This document shows, piece after piece, positions 1 through 5,250 of a DNA stretch of 5,250 nt. Origin of the DNA: Opitutus sp. GAS368 (GTDB taxonomy: Bacteria; Verrucomicrobiota; Verrucomicrobiia; Opitutales; Opitutaceae). The DNA lies in the NCBI GenBank assembly GCA_945862035.1, contig CAMAXB010000223.1, forward strand, positions 1 to 5,250. Reading direction: 5' to 3'. The notes beneath the pieces are model-generated. The model had not been told where the DNA came from and searched no databases. It saw nothing but the letters and a program-made list of their open reading frames with translations. The translations under genes were made by a program, and so were the position numbers. The stretch's first letter is position 1. Each line of letters opens with the position of its first letter.

Positions 1-209
1 TCCTGAAGCACAATCTCAACGCCCGCGCCCTCGCCTCGCTCGATGGTACGAATCGCGAGCTGCAGACCGACATCCGTCAGCTGATCGCGGAGATGGATGG
101 GTCGATCCGCGAGGCCGATGCCTTTATCCGCACGCTGCAGCTACCGGCGTTGGGCCCGACGGGGCCGGGGAGTTCGGGCGCAGGCCGCCAGCCGCCCACG
201 CGGCCTTGA
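1..209 (+). CDS. C-terminal fragment of an unrecognised protein (5' end outside window)
   Basis: An open frame enters from the left edge (first complete codon at position 3) and ends at TGA 207-209, giving 68 visible residues. Third codon positions are overwhelmingly G or C up to about position 165, which supports real coding; the other plus-strand frames lack this bias. The visible protein begins LKHNLNARALASLDGTNREL and continues as a charged, probably alpha-helical or coiled-coil stretch to about residue 46 (ending AFIRTLQ). It then changes to a Gly/Pro/Ser-rich tail ending in PPTRP, which is probably disordered. No catalytic motif or membrane segment is seen, so I cannot name a family or function. 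The last 86 bp overlap the 3' end of the convergent cysteine-cluster gene on the other strand. The poorly structured tail is the less certain part: a frame error or an earlier natural end cannot be excluded. Confidence 0.6.
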   Translation, partial: LKHNLNARALASLDGTNRELQTDIRQLIAEMDGSIREADAFIRTLQLPALGPTGPGSSGAGRQPPTRP

Positions 210-513
210 CCATCCGCTCAGCGTCACAGGACGGCGAGCCCCGCTCCAGATCGCGGCAAACCTGCGGCCGCCGGTCGTAGATCGAACACGCGAAATGCGC
301 GCGGCCGTCAGGCGGACGGATCACGATCAGAGCAGCGCAATGCCCGTCCGTCATGCGCAGGTAGGCGCGGTTCCCGATGAAATGGGCCACGCGCTCGGCC
401 TCGGACCCGAGCCGCATCCAGTCGTCACCCGACACGCGCACGTAGGTCTCCAGCGAAGAGAAGCAGCAGGCTCCGCAGGACTGACAGTCCAAACCGGAGG
501 CGGGGAGTTCCAT
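124..513 (-). CDS. YkgJ-family cysteine cluster protein (putative metal/Fe-S binding)
   Basis: This 129-residue protein has a dense N-terminal cysteine cluster, C-x2-C-x2-CC at C10, C13, C16 and C17 (DCQSCGACC). Further cysteines follow at C59 (DGHCAAL), C76 (ACSIYDRRP), C86 (QVCRDLE) and C96. This spacing, with CSIYDRRPQVCR, is the signature of the YkgJ/UPF0153 (CxxCxxCC) family. Those proteins are thought to bind a metal, zinc or an iron-sulfur cluster; the biochemical role is mostly unknown. No signal peptide or membrane segment is visible, so a cytoplasmic location is likely. The ATG at 511-513 sits just ahead of the first cysteine motif; an AAGG about 12 nt upstream is only a weak ribosome binding site. 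The Pro/Ala-rich tail after about residue 108 overlaps the end of the convergent plus-strand gene and is probably not conserved. The gene starts 209 bp beyond the stop of the PAS-phosphatase gene on the same strand. The family call is confident; the function is not known. Confidence 0.85.
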   Translation of the reverse strand: MELPASGLDCQSCGACCFSSLETYVRVSGDDWMRLGSEAERVAHFIGNRAYLRMTDGHCAALIVIRPPDGRAHFACSIYDRRPQVCRDLERGSPSCDAERMVKAAWAAGGLRPNSPAPSGPTPVAAACG

Positions 514-578
514 GTTGGAAGCCGACCTTGAGGCCTCGAAACCGTCATCGCAATCGATCGCCTGCGGGCTGTTTGTAG

Positions 579-597
579 CCGGGCTCGCTGAGCCCGG
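579..597. repeat. Perfect 8-bp inverted repeat with 3-nt loop
   Basis: CCGGGCTC (579-586), loop GCT, GAGCCCGG (590-597) form a perfect, very GC-rich stem in the gap between the PAS-phosphatase stop (723) and the cysteine-cluster start (513). On the minus strand it lies about 125 nt past the PAS-phosphatase stop, so it could act as a transcript 3' end or RNA-stability hairpin. It has no U-tract on either strand, so it is not a standard intrinsic terminator. The rest of 514-722 holds nothing I can call coding and no convincing promoter. Confidence 0.5.
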
Positions 598-646
598 TCC
601 GAAGGTGGGACGTGTTGCCCGAACCGGTTGGATCGATACTTTTCAA

Positions 647-663
647 GCCCGCGAGCTGCGGGC
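647..663. repeat. Perfect 6-bp inverted repeat with 5-nt loop
   Basis: GCCCGC (647-652), loop GAGCT, GCGGGC (658-663) form a short GC-only stem. Read on the minus strand it lies about 60 nt past the PAS-phosphatase stop codon and is followed by TTGAAAAG rather than a U-run. It could be part of that gene's 3' untranslated region, together with the hairpin at 579-597. A role as a terminator is inference only; a six-pair GC stem arises by chance fairly easily at this base composition. Confidence 0.3.
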
Positions 664-722
664 CACGGCTCCACCCCGATCAACGGTCCGGGGCTCGGCG
701 ACCCCAGCCACATCCCGGCCAC

Positions 723-3119
723 TCATCGCGGGCGGACCAGGAGTAAGGTGCGGTCGTCGTGGCGCGGGGCGAGCGTGCAGAAATTGCGGACGTAGCGGTC
801 GACCGTGCGGACGACCTCGGCCAGCGGCCGTTCGTCGTGGCGGAGCAGGGCGGAGGCCAGCCGATCGCGACCGAACTCCTCGCCGCCAGGGTTACAGGCC
901 TCGGTAACCCCATCGGTGTAGAGCGCGAGCAGGTCGCCGGCCTGGAGCGCGACCTCACGCTCCTCGAGCATGGCGTCGAAGAGTTCCCCTTCGTCGAGAC
1001 CGAGGGCCAGACCCGCCCCGGGCAGCAGCTCGGGCGTGGTCGCGCCGTGGCGGACCAGCAGGGTCGGCTCGTGGCCCGCGCGGCAAAAGCGCAGGACGTT
1101 GCTGTCGAGATCGAGGATACCGTAGAAAATCGAGATGAACATGCCCGGGCGCATGTCGGGCTGGATCGCGCGATTGACCCGCTTCAGCACAGCGGCCGGG
1201 CTGGCCTCACCGGCGGCACAGAGCCGCAGCGTGGCGCGGCACTCGGCCATCATCAGGGCGGCGGCCGCGCCTTTGCCGGAGACATCCGCCACCACAAAGC
1301 CCCAGCGCCGGCCGTCTACGGGCACGACGTCGTAATAGTCGCCGCCGATAAGCATGGAGGAGGAGGCAAAGGCCTCGATCTCGACTTCGGTGAGGTCGGG
1401 AAACACGCGCGGGCGCAGGTGCTGCTGCACCTCGCCGGCCATCCGCAGGTCGCGTTCGCGGGCGATGCGCTCGCGTTCCTCGGCCTCGTGGCGTTGGGAA
1501 ATATCGGTGATCAGACCCTCGTGATGCGTGACCTTTCCGGCCGCGTCGCGGCGCACGACGGTGTGGTCGTCGACCCAGCGCACCGAACCATCGGCGCAGA
1601 GCAGGCGGTATTCCTGATTATATTCGGCATGCCCGGCATCGGCATGGGCGCGCACCTCGGCGGTCACGCGATCGCGGTCGTCCGGATGGGTGATGACGAC
1701 AAAATTGAGCTCGCGGCTGGTGAACTGCTCCGGGGTGTAGCCAAATTGCGAGATGCTCTGCGAGATGAACTCGACCGGCCAGTTCTCCTCCGCGCGCCAG
1801 AGAATGACGACCGAGGGCGAGCGGTTGATGATCCGCTCCAACTCCTCGCGCCGGGCCAGCGCCGCGCGCAGGTCGTCCTGGGCGCGGCGGCGGACGCTGA
1901 TGTCGCGCCCGACCCCGAAGTACGCTCGGCGGCCATCGCGGTCGGTGTAGGCGGAACCGGAGGAGGCGTGCCAGATCCAGCGGCCATCGCGGTGGCGCAT
2001 GCGGTACTCGACTCCGCCGAGATCGGTCGCGCCCGCGAGGATCGCCTCGATGTAGCGCCGGCACTCGGGGATGTCGTCCGGGTGGACGAAGTCGAAGTAC
2101 CGCCGGCCGATCACCTCGTCGGTTGCATGACCCAGCTTGGCCGTCCAGGCGGGAGTCGCGAACTTGATCTGCAGCTCCGGGGTGATCGCGTAGAGGATCT
2201 CGCTCGCGATGGAGAGGTAGGTGCGCCAGCGGGCCTCGCTGCGGCGGAGCTGGTCCTCGGCCGCGCGCCGGGCCGTGATATCCTCCAGCATCGAAAAGTG
2301 GTGCGTGACCTGCCCGGCGGCATCCCGCAGCACCGCCACCGTGAGCGTTCCCCAGACGATGCGGCCATCCGCGTGGATGTAGCGCTTGTCGAGGGTGAAG
2401 CGGTCCCGCTTTCCGGAGTAGACCTCGTTGATGAGCCTTTCCTGCGGACCCCAGTCGTCGGGGTGGGTGACCTTGCGAATGTTGTCGGAATCGCGGGCCT
2501 GCTCCGGGGTCAGCCCGATGAGCTCGCAGAACCGCCGATTCATGTGATTCGCGCCGGGCCGGCCGGCGCCGGTAAATTCCTTCCAGCTGATGCCGATCGG
2601 GGCGTTGTCGAAGAAGAGGCCGATCTCCTCCTGCGCACTCCGCAGCTCCTCGGCGCGGGTCGTCAGTTCCCGGACAAGACTGGCATTGGTCTCCTCCGCC
2701 AGCTTGAGCTTCGTCACGTCCGTCCGCAGCGCGAGGTGGAAGCGGGGGCGGCCCTCGTCGTCGAGCAGGGGGACGATCGTGCTCTCCACCCAGTACGGGA
2801 AGCCGTCCTTCGCCCGGTTGCAGATACTGCCGTGCCAGGTCCGCCCGGAGTTAATGGTGCGCCAGAGGTCGGCAAAGAACTCCGGGGGGTGCACGTCGGA
2901 CCCCACGATGCGGTGAGTCTGGCCGAGCAGCTCCGCCGCCGAATAGCCGGAGATCTGGCAGAACTTCCGATTGGCGAAGACGATCACGCCCTTCGCATCC
3001 GTGATGGCCATGATCGCATGCTCATGGGCGGTGCGCTGGATCCAATGCAGCAGCTCCAGATCATCGATCACCAGCGCAGGCGTGTTGGGCTCCGGTTCGG
3101 ACATGGGATGGCGAGACAT
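723..3119 (-). CDS. Multi-PAS sensor with C-terminal SpoIIE/RsbU-type PP2C serine phosphatase
   Basis: This is a 798-residue soluble regulator with no membrane segment. PAS1 (about 30-138) carries FANRKFCQISGYSAAELLGQ and the NRAKDGFPYWV strand. PAS2 (about 165-285), PAS3 (about 298-410) and PAS4 (about 425-542) are PAS_3-like, each with an HPDD motif (219-222, 346-349, 478-481) and a closing DI (T/S) segment. Charged helices link the domains. The helix at 543-570, with EVQQHLRP, leads into the phosphatase. The PP2C core has its metal-ligand motifs: GGDYYD 592-597, DVSGKG 612-617, AGHEP 681-685, YTDGVTEA 734-741 and HDDRTLL 787-793, so it should be active. By family knowledge, such RsbU-like enzymes dephosphorylate STAS-domain anti-sigma-factor antagonists, releasing an alternative sigma factor or a similar output in response to the PAS signal. 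No partner gene lies in the window. The ATG at 3117-3119 is chosen; a second in-frame ATG at 3102-3104 is equally weak in Shine-Dalgarno signal. The PAS ligands cannot be told from sequence. Confidence 0.95.
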   Translation of the reverse strand: MSRHPMSEPEPNTPALVIDDLELLHWIQRTAHEHAIMAITDAKGVIVFANRKFCQISGYSAAELLGQTHRIVGSDVHPPEFFADLWRTINSGRTWHGSICNRAKDGFPYWVESTIVPLLDDEGRPRFHLALRTDVTKLKLAEETNASLVRELTTRAEELRSAQEEIGLFFDNAPIGISWKEFTGAGRPGANHMNRRFCELIGLTPEQARDSDNIRKVTHPDDWGPQERLINEVYSGKRDRFTLDKRYIHADGRIVWGTLTVAVLRDAAGQVTHHFSMLEDITARRAAEDQLRRSEARWRTYLSIASEILYAITPELQIKFATPAWTAKLGHATDEVIGRRYFDFVHPDDIPECRRYIEAILAGATDLGGVEYRMRHRDGRWIWHASSGSAYTDRDGRRAYFGVGRDISVRRRAQDDLRAALARREELERIINRSPSVVILWRAEENWPVEFISQSISQFGYTPEQFTSRELNFVVITHPDDRDRVTAEVRAHADAGHAEYNQEYRLLCADGSVRWVDDHTVVRRDAAGKVTHHEGLITDISQRHEAEERERIARERDLRMAGEVQQHLRPRVFPDLTEVEIEAFASSSMLIGGDYYDVVPVDGRRWGFVVADVSGKGAAAALMMAECRATLRLCAAGEASPAAVLKRVNRAIQPDMRPGMFISIFYGILDLDSNVLRFCRAGHEPTLLVRHGATTPELLPGAGLALGLDEGELFDAMLEEREVALQAGDLLALYTDGVTEACNPGGEEFGRDRLASALLRHDERPLAEVVRTVDRYVRNFCTLAPRHDDRTLLLVRPR

Positions 3120-3123
3120 CAGC

Positions 3124-3150
3124 CTGGAGCAGGGAAGGCCCGGCCTCCAG
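3124..3150 (-). promoter_or_regulatory. Possible hairpin covering the ribosome-binding region of the PAS-phosphatase gene
   Basis: On the minus-strand RNA, CUGGAG (3150-3145) can pair with CUCCAG (3129-3124), with a possible inner GGG/CCC pairing. The hairpin ends 4 nt before the ATG at 3119. Its 5' arm contains the only GGAGG upstream of this gene, about 20 nt further from the start than is usual. This could limit translation initiation, but a six-pair GC stem can occur by chance here and no alternative structure is evident. Confidence 0.25.
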
Positions 3151-3242
3151 CCTGAACCGCAGGATCGGTCTAGCGCCGAAAACGGCCCGGCCCCGGATCA
3201 CCGACGCGCTCTCGTCATCGGAACTTGGATACCAAGGGGGTG

Positions 3243-3270
3243 GGCGGGCGCGGAACGCCGGCGCCCCGCC
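3243..3270 (-). terminator. GC-rich hairpin just past the MalG-like permease stop (weak terminator candidate)
   Basis: GGCGGGCGC (3243-3251) and GCGCCCCGCC (3261-3270) pair over nine positions with one bulged C. The hairpin begins about 10 nt past the permease stop codon on the minus strand. The sequence following it in that direction is CACCCCCTTGG, which has no U-run, so this is not a typical Rho-independent terminator. It may stabilise the 3' end or attenuate read-through into the PAS-phosphatase gene. A smaller perfect repeat, CTTGG-ATA-CCAAG, follows at 3224-3236. Confidence 0.35.
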
Positions 3271-3279
3271 GGTCCCCGG

Positions 3280-4158
3280 TCAGCCCTTCACGGCGCCGGC
3301 GGTGACTCCCTTGACGAGGTGGCGCTGCAGGGCGACAAAGATGGCCAGGATCGGCAGGGTCACGATCACCAGGCCGGCAAAGAGCATGCCATAGTCGGTC
3401 CGGAACTGGGCGGTGATCGCCAGGTTGGCCAGGCCGAGCGGGAGGGTCCGTGCCCCGCCGGTGCCGTCGCCGCTCGCAAACATGAACGCGAAGAAGTACT
3501 CCTTCCACACGCCGATGAACTGGAAGATCGCCACGGTCACGAGGCCGGGGCGGGCCAAGGGCAGGAGTACGCGCCAGAAGGCACCCGCCTCCGTGCACCC
3601 GTCGATCACCGCCGCCTCGTAGAGCGAGCGCGGAAGGGCGCGAAAAAATCCCGCAAGGATGAAGATCGCGAACGGCAGGCCGTTGGCCGTGTAGACCAGG
3701 ATCAGGCCAAGGCGCGAGTTGAGCAGCCCGAGCGCACGCAGTTCGAAGAACAGCGGAACGACCGAAAGCTGGGCCGGGATCATCAAGCCGGCCAGAAAGA
3801 GCCAGAATGTGGCCGGCCCGAGCGGGTGGGCAAAGCGCGAGAGGGCGTAGGCCGTCATCGCGCCGAGCAGGACAATGAGCGTCACGGAGGCCACTGTCAC
3901 CACGACCGAGTTGAGGAAGTAGTCACCAAACTGCGCGCCGTCCCACGCCCGCACGTAATTATCGAACCGCAGATCCCCAAAAGGCGGCAGGGCAAAGGCA
4001 TCCAGAAAGATGGCCTCATCCGCCTTGAGGGACGAATACGCCAGCCACGCCATCGGGTACATCACCCACGCGAGGTACCCGGCGAGCACCGCGAAGGCCA
4101 GCAGGCGGGAGATGGGGAGCTCGCTCGTGCGAAGTTTAACTGAAGATGATTGGCTCAC
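3280..4158 (-). CDS. CUT1-family ABC sugar transporter permease, MalG type
   Basis: This 292-residue integral membrane protein has about six hydrophobic segments (roughly 17-40, 82-107, 115-138, 148-172, 204-222 and 255-277). It carries the cytoplasmic EAA loop EAAVIDGCTEAGAFWRVLLP at 181-200, with the conserved E-A-A, the Gly at 187 and the closing Leu-Pro; this loop docks on the ATPase subunit. Its length and the ending after the last membrane helix are typical of MalG/UgpE-like permeases of the CUT1 (carbohydrate uptake) group. It would pair with the MalF-like permease encoded 121 bp upstream to form the inner-membrane channel of a binding-protein-dependent importer. The substrate (a mono- or oligosaccharide or polyol) cannot be deduced. 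The start is GTG (4156-4158), with no recognisable Shine-Dalgarno sequence. The upstream frame is closed by a stop at 4198-4200, and the next in-frame ATG would cut into the first membrane helix. A long repeat hairpin ends 20 nt before this start. Confidence 0.93.
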   Translation of the reverse strand: MSQSSSVKLRTSELPISRLLAFAVLAGYLAWVMYPMAWLAYSSLKADEAIFLDAFALPPFGDLRFDNYVRAWDGAQFGDYFLNSVVVTVASVTLIVLLGAMTAYALSRFAHPLGPATFWLFLAGLMIPAQLSVVPLFFELRALGLLNSRLGLILVYTANGLPFAIFILAGFFRALPRSLYEAAVIDGCTEAGAFWRVLLPLARPGLVTVAIFQFIGVWKEYFFAFMFASGDGTGGARTLPLGLANLAITAQFRTDYGMLFAGLVIVTLPILAIFVALQRHLVKGVTAGAVKG

Positions 4159-4178
4159 GGCGTGGGGCTGGCTGGAAA

Positions 4179-4265
4179 AGAGGTCAGATGTCAGAGATCA
4201 GAAGTCAGTCATACCGACCGAAAGCACCGCAGTTGGATTGTTCTGACCTCTGACATCTGATCTCT
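4179..4265 (-). repeat. Long intergenic inverted repeat (25-position stem, 37-nt loop) between permease genes
   Basis: Arms at 4179-4203 and 4241-4265 are complementary at 23 of 25 positions. In the minus-strand transcript, the pair 4197/4247 becomes a U-G wobble and only 4183/4261 is a true mismatch, so the stem has 20 continuous pairs plus 4 more. The loop is 4204-4240. The 3' arm is followed by UUU then CC, counting four U with the last stem base; this is a short U-tract that might allow partial termination. It fills the 121-bp gap between the MalF-like stop and the MalG-like GTG. By analogy with intercistronic repeats in transporter operons such as malE-malF of Escherichia coli, it could alter relative expression of the two subunits through RNA stability or attenuation. 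That role is inference; the complementarity is directly visible. Confidence 0.8.
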
Positions 4266-4268
4266 GAT
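4183..4268. repeat. Two inverted clusters of four TCAGA-type heptamers
   Basis: The hairpin arms are built from a 7-nt unit, R-TCAGA-N. On the plus strand 4183-4210 reads GTCAGAT, GTCAGAG, ATCAGAA, GTCAGTC. On the minus strand, 4268-4241 reads ATCAGAG, ATCAGAT, GTCAGAG, GTCAGAA. The two clusters point toward each other across a 30-nt unique spacer (4211-4240). The composition is less GC-rich than the surrounding genes, which suggests a dispersed genomic repeat family rather than host gene sequence. Units are too short and the spacing is absent for a CRISPR array. Confidence 0.75.
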
Positions 4269-4279
4269 GTCTCGCTTGC

Positions 4280-5250
4280 TCATCGCTCAATCGCCTCCCG
4301 TTTCAATCCGCGCATGACCACCGCGCTGCCGGCGAGGACGAGAGCGAAGAGGACGACGGCAATCGCGGTGGCGCGGCCGACCTGGAAGTCCTTGAACATG
4401 GAGGACACCATCAGCGTGCCCAGCGTGTGGGTCTCGCCTCCCGGGTCCTGGGAGGTGAGCAGCCAGATCATCTCGAAGGCATTCAGCCCCGCGATGAGGA
4501 GAAAGACCGCCGACACGATGAGGACATCCCAGATCATGGGCAGGGTGATCGCAAAGAACTGCCGGCCGCGCGAGGCGCCCTCGAGCTCCGCGGCTTCGTA
4601 GAGTTGCGGATCGATGCCCTCCATGGCCGCGAGGTAGAGAATGAGGTTAAAGCCGCAGGCCATCCACAGATAGATCGGGATCAGGGCCGTGTAGAGATTG
4701 GCCGGCGCGAGCCAAGGGTAGCCCGCAAATCCGTGCAGCCACGCGACCAGCGCGTCGGGAGCAGGGGTTTGCGCAAGCAGGTCGCCCAGCCCGGTCAACG
4801 CGGCATTCACCAGGCCCCCCTGCGGCTCATAGGCGTTGAGCCACAGCAGGGTGGCGGCAATGCCCCCGAGCAGGTTCGGGAACAAGAGCACCACGCGGAA
4901 GACCGAACCGCCCCACACGCCGCGGTGGATCATGGTCGCGAAGAGCAGCGCCACCGGCACCACGACGAGGGCGGGCACGACCATGAGGTAGACATTGTTG
5001 CGCAGCGCGCGCCAGAAGCCGTCGCTTTCGAAGAGGAGCCACTTGAAGTTGAACAACCCCGCCCACGACGGGCGGCTGAGGCCATCCCAATGCAGGAAGG
5101 CCCCGCCAAACGAGGCGAGGCCGGGCAGAAGGACGAACGCCCCGTAGAGGAGCAGGGCCGGTCCGACGAACAGCGCCGCCACACCAGGCCGCAGCGGCCC
5201 GAAAGTCGCCCCATCGCCATCCGTCCCCCCCGCGGCAAGCGTCCGCCGGC
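4280..5250 (-). CDS. CUT1-family ABC sugar transporter permease, MalF/UgpA type (5' end outside window)
   Basis: This is the first permease of the pair. From the GTG at 5180-5182 it would be 300 residues, but the frame stays open to the window edge for 22 more codons (RRTLAAGGTDGDGATFGPLR, then PG). That GTG has no ribosome binding site and sits right at the start of the first membrane helix. The real start is therefore probably beyond 5250, with a short cytoplasmic N-terminus first. Numbered from the GTG, hydrophobic segments lie at about 2-28, 64-86, 95-116, 162-187, 216-236 and 269-290. The EAA loop is at 196-215 (EAAELEGASRGRQFFAITLP), with E-A-A, Gly 202 and Leu-Pro. The region at about 117-160 between helices 3 and 4 is probably periplasmic. 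MalF/UgpA-type proteins form a heterodimer with a MalG-type partner, here encoded next downstream. The binding protein is probably encoded upstream. The substrate is unknown. Confidence 0.93.
   Translation of the reverse strand, partial: RRTLAAGGTDGDGATFGPLRPGVAALFVGPALLLYGAFVLLPGLASFGGAFLHWDGLSRPSWAGLFNFKWLLFESDGFWRALRNNVYLMVVPALVVVPVALLFATMIHRGVWGGSVFRVVLLFPNLLGGIAATLLWLNAYEPQGGLVNAALTGLGDLLAQTPAPDALVAWLHGFAGYPWLAPANLYTALIPIYLWMACGFNLILYLAAMEGIDPQLYEAAELEGASRGRQFFAITLPMIWDVLIVSAVFLLIAGLNAFEMIWLLTSQDPGGETHTLGTLMVSSMFKDFQVGRATAIAVVLFALVLAGSAVVMRGLKREAIER

Noticed and set aside
97..531. A 144-codon plus-strand open frame opposite the cysteine-cluster gene
   Set aside because: The minus-strand product has a recognisable family cysteine pattern; this one is Arg-rich without motifs and is out of frame with the supported plus-strand gene fragment.
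618..646. A TTGAAA on the minus strand (641-646) that might be a -35 box for the cysteine-cluster gene
   Set aside because: At 17 nt spacing the expected -10 position reads TTCGGG, which does not resemble TATAAT, so there is no promoter support.
512..907. A 131-codon plus-strand open frame spanning the 514-722 gap
   Set aside because: It is Arg/Gly/Pro-rich with no motif, runs antisense into the PAS-phosphatase gene, and has no ribosome binding site. It looks like a composition-driven frame.
759..3155. A 798-codon open frame on the plus strand, the same length as the PAS-phosphatase gene it lies opposite
   Set aside because: Its first codon position falls opposite the GC-rich third position of the real gene, which suppresses stop codons in GC-rich DNA. 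The translation has no recognisable domain and is Gly/Ala/Arg/Asp-rich. The equal length is a coincidence.
2971..4143. A 390-codon plus-strand open frame opposite the MalG-like permease and the spacer
   Set aside because: It has the same antisense-frame effect. The product is highly charged and low-complexity with no domain, while the minus-strand frame encodes a clear permease with an EAA motif.
4183..4268. Possible CRISPR array or transposon ends
   Set aside because: Units are only 7 nt and directly adjacent, with no repeat-spacer alternation. There is no transposase, no target-site duplication that I can see, and the region is only about 86 bp long.

Overview
The window comes from a GC-rich bacterial chromosome with strong G/C bias at third codon positions. 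The tandem PAS sensor proteins, SpoIIE-type phosphatase and CUT1-type sugar permeases fit a free-living Gram-negative organism. The heptamer-based intergenic repeat and the weak Shine-Dalgarno sequences would suit Verrucomicrobiota (Opitutaceae-like). That placement is a low-confidence guess, because no phylogenetic marker gene is present.

Layout. (1) Positions 1-209, plus strand: the 3' end of an unrecognised gene with a helical, charged C-terminus. (2) Positions 124-513, minus strand: a small YkgJ-like cysteine-cluster protein that converges on gene 1 and overlaps its 3' end by 86 bp. (3) Positions 514-722: a noncoding gap with two short perfect GC-rich hairpins. (4) Positions 723-3119, minus strand: a 798-residue cytoplasmic regulator with four PAS domains, a helical linker and a C-terminal SpoIIE/RsbU-type PP2C serine phosphatase. 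(5) Positions 3120-3279: a spacer with one hairpin next to the regulator's start codon and one just past the upstream permease's stop codon. (6) Positions 3280-4158, minus strand: a MalG-type CUT1 ABC permease. (7) Positions 4159-4279: a spacer filled by two inverted clusters of TCAGA-type heptamers that form a long near-perfect hairpin. (8) Positions 4280-5250, minus strand: a MalF/UgpA-type CUT1 permease whose reading frame runs off the right edge, so its true start is probably outside the window.

The two permeases would form the membrane channel of one carbohydrate importer. The solute-binding protein is probably upstream (beyond 5250), and the ATPase is either there or elsewhere in the genome. 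The PAS-PP2C protein lies downstream on the same strand and could be cotranscribed, but the 160-bp gap leaves that open. No anti-sigma kinase, STAS-domain partner or ATPase is visible. No wholly new system is evident. The most unusual element is the heptamer hairpin between the two permease genes.
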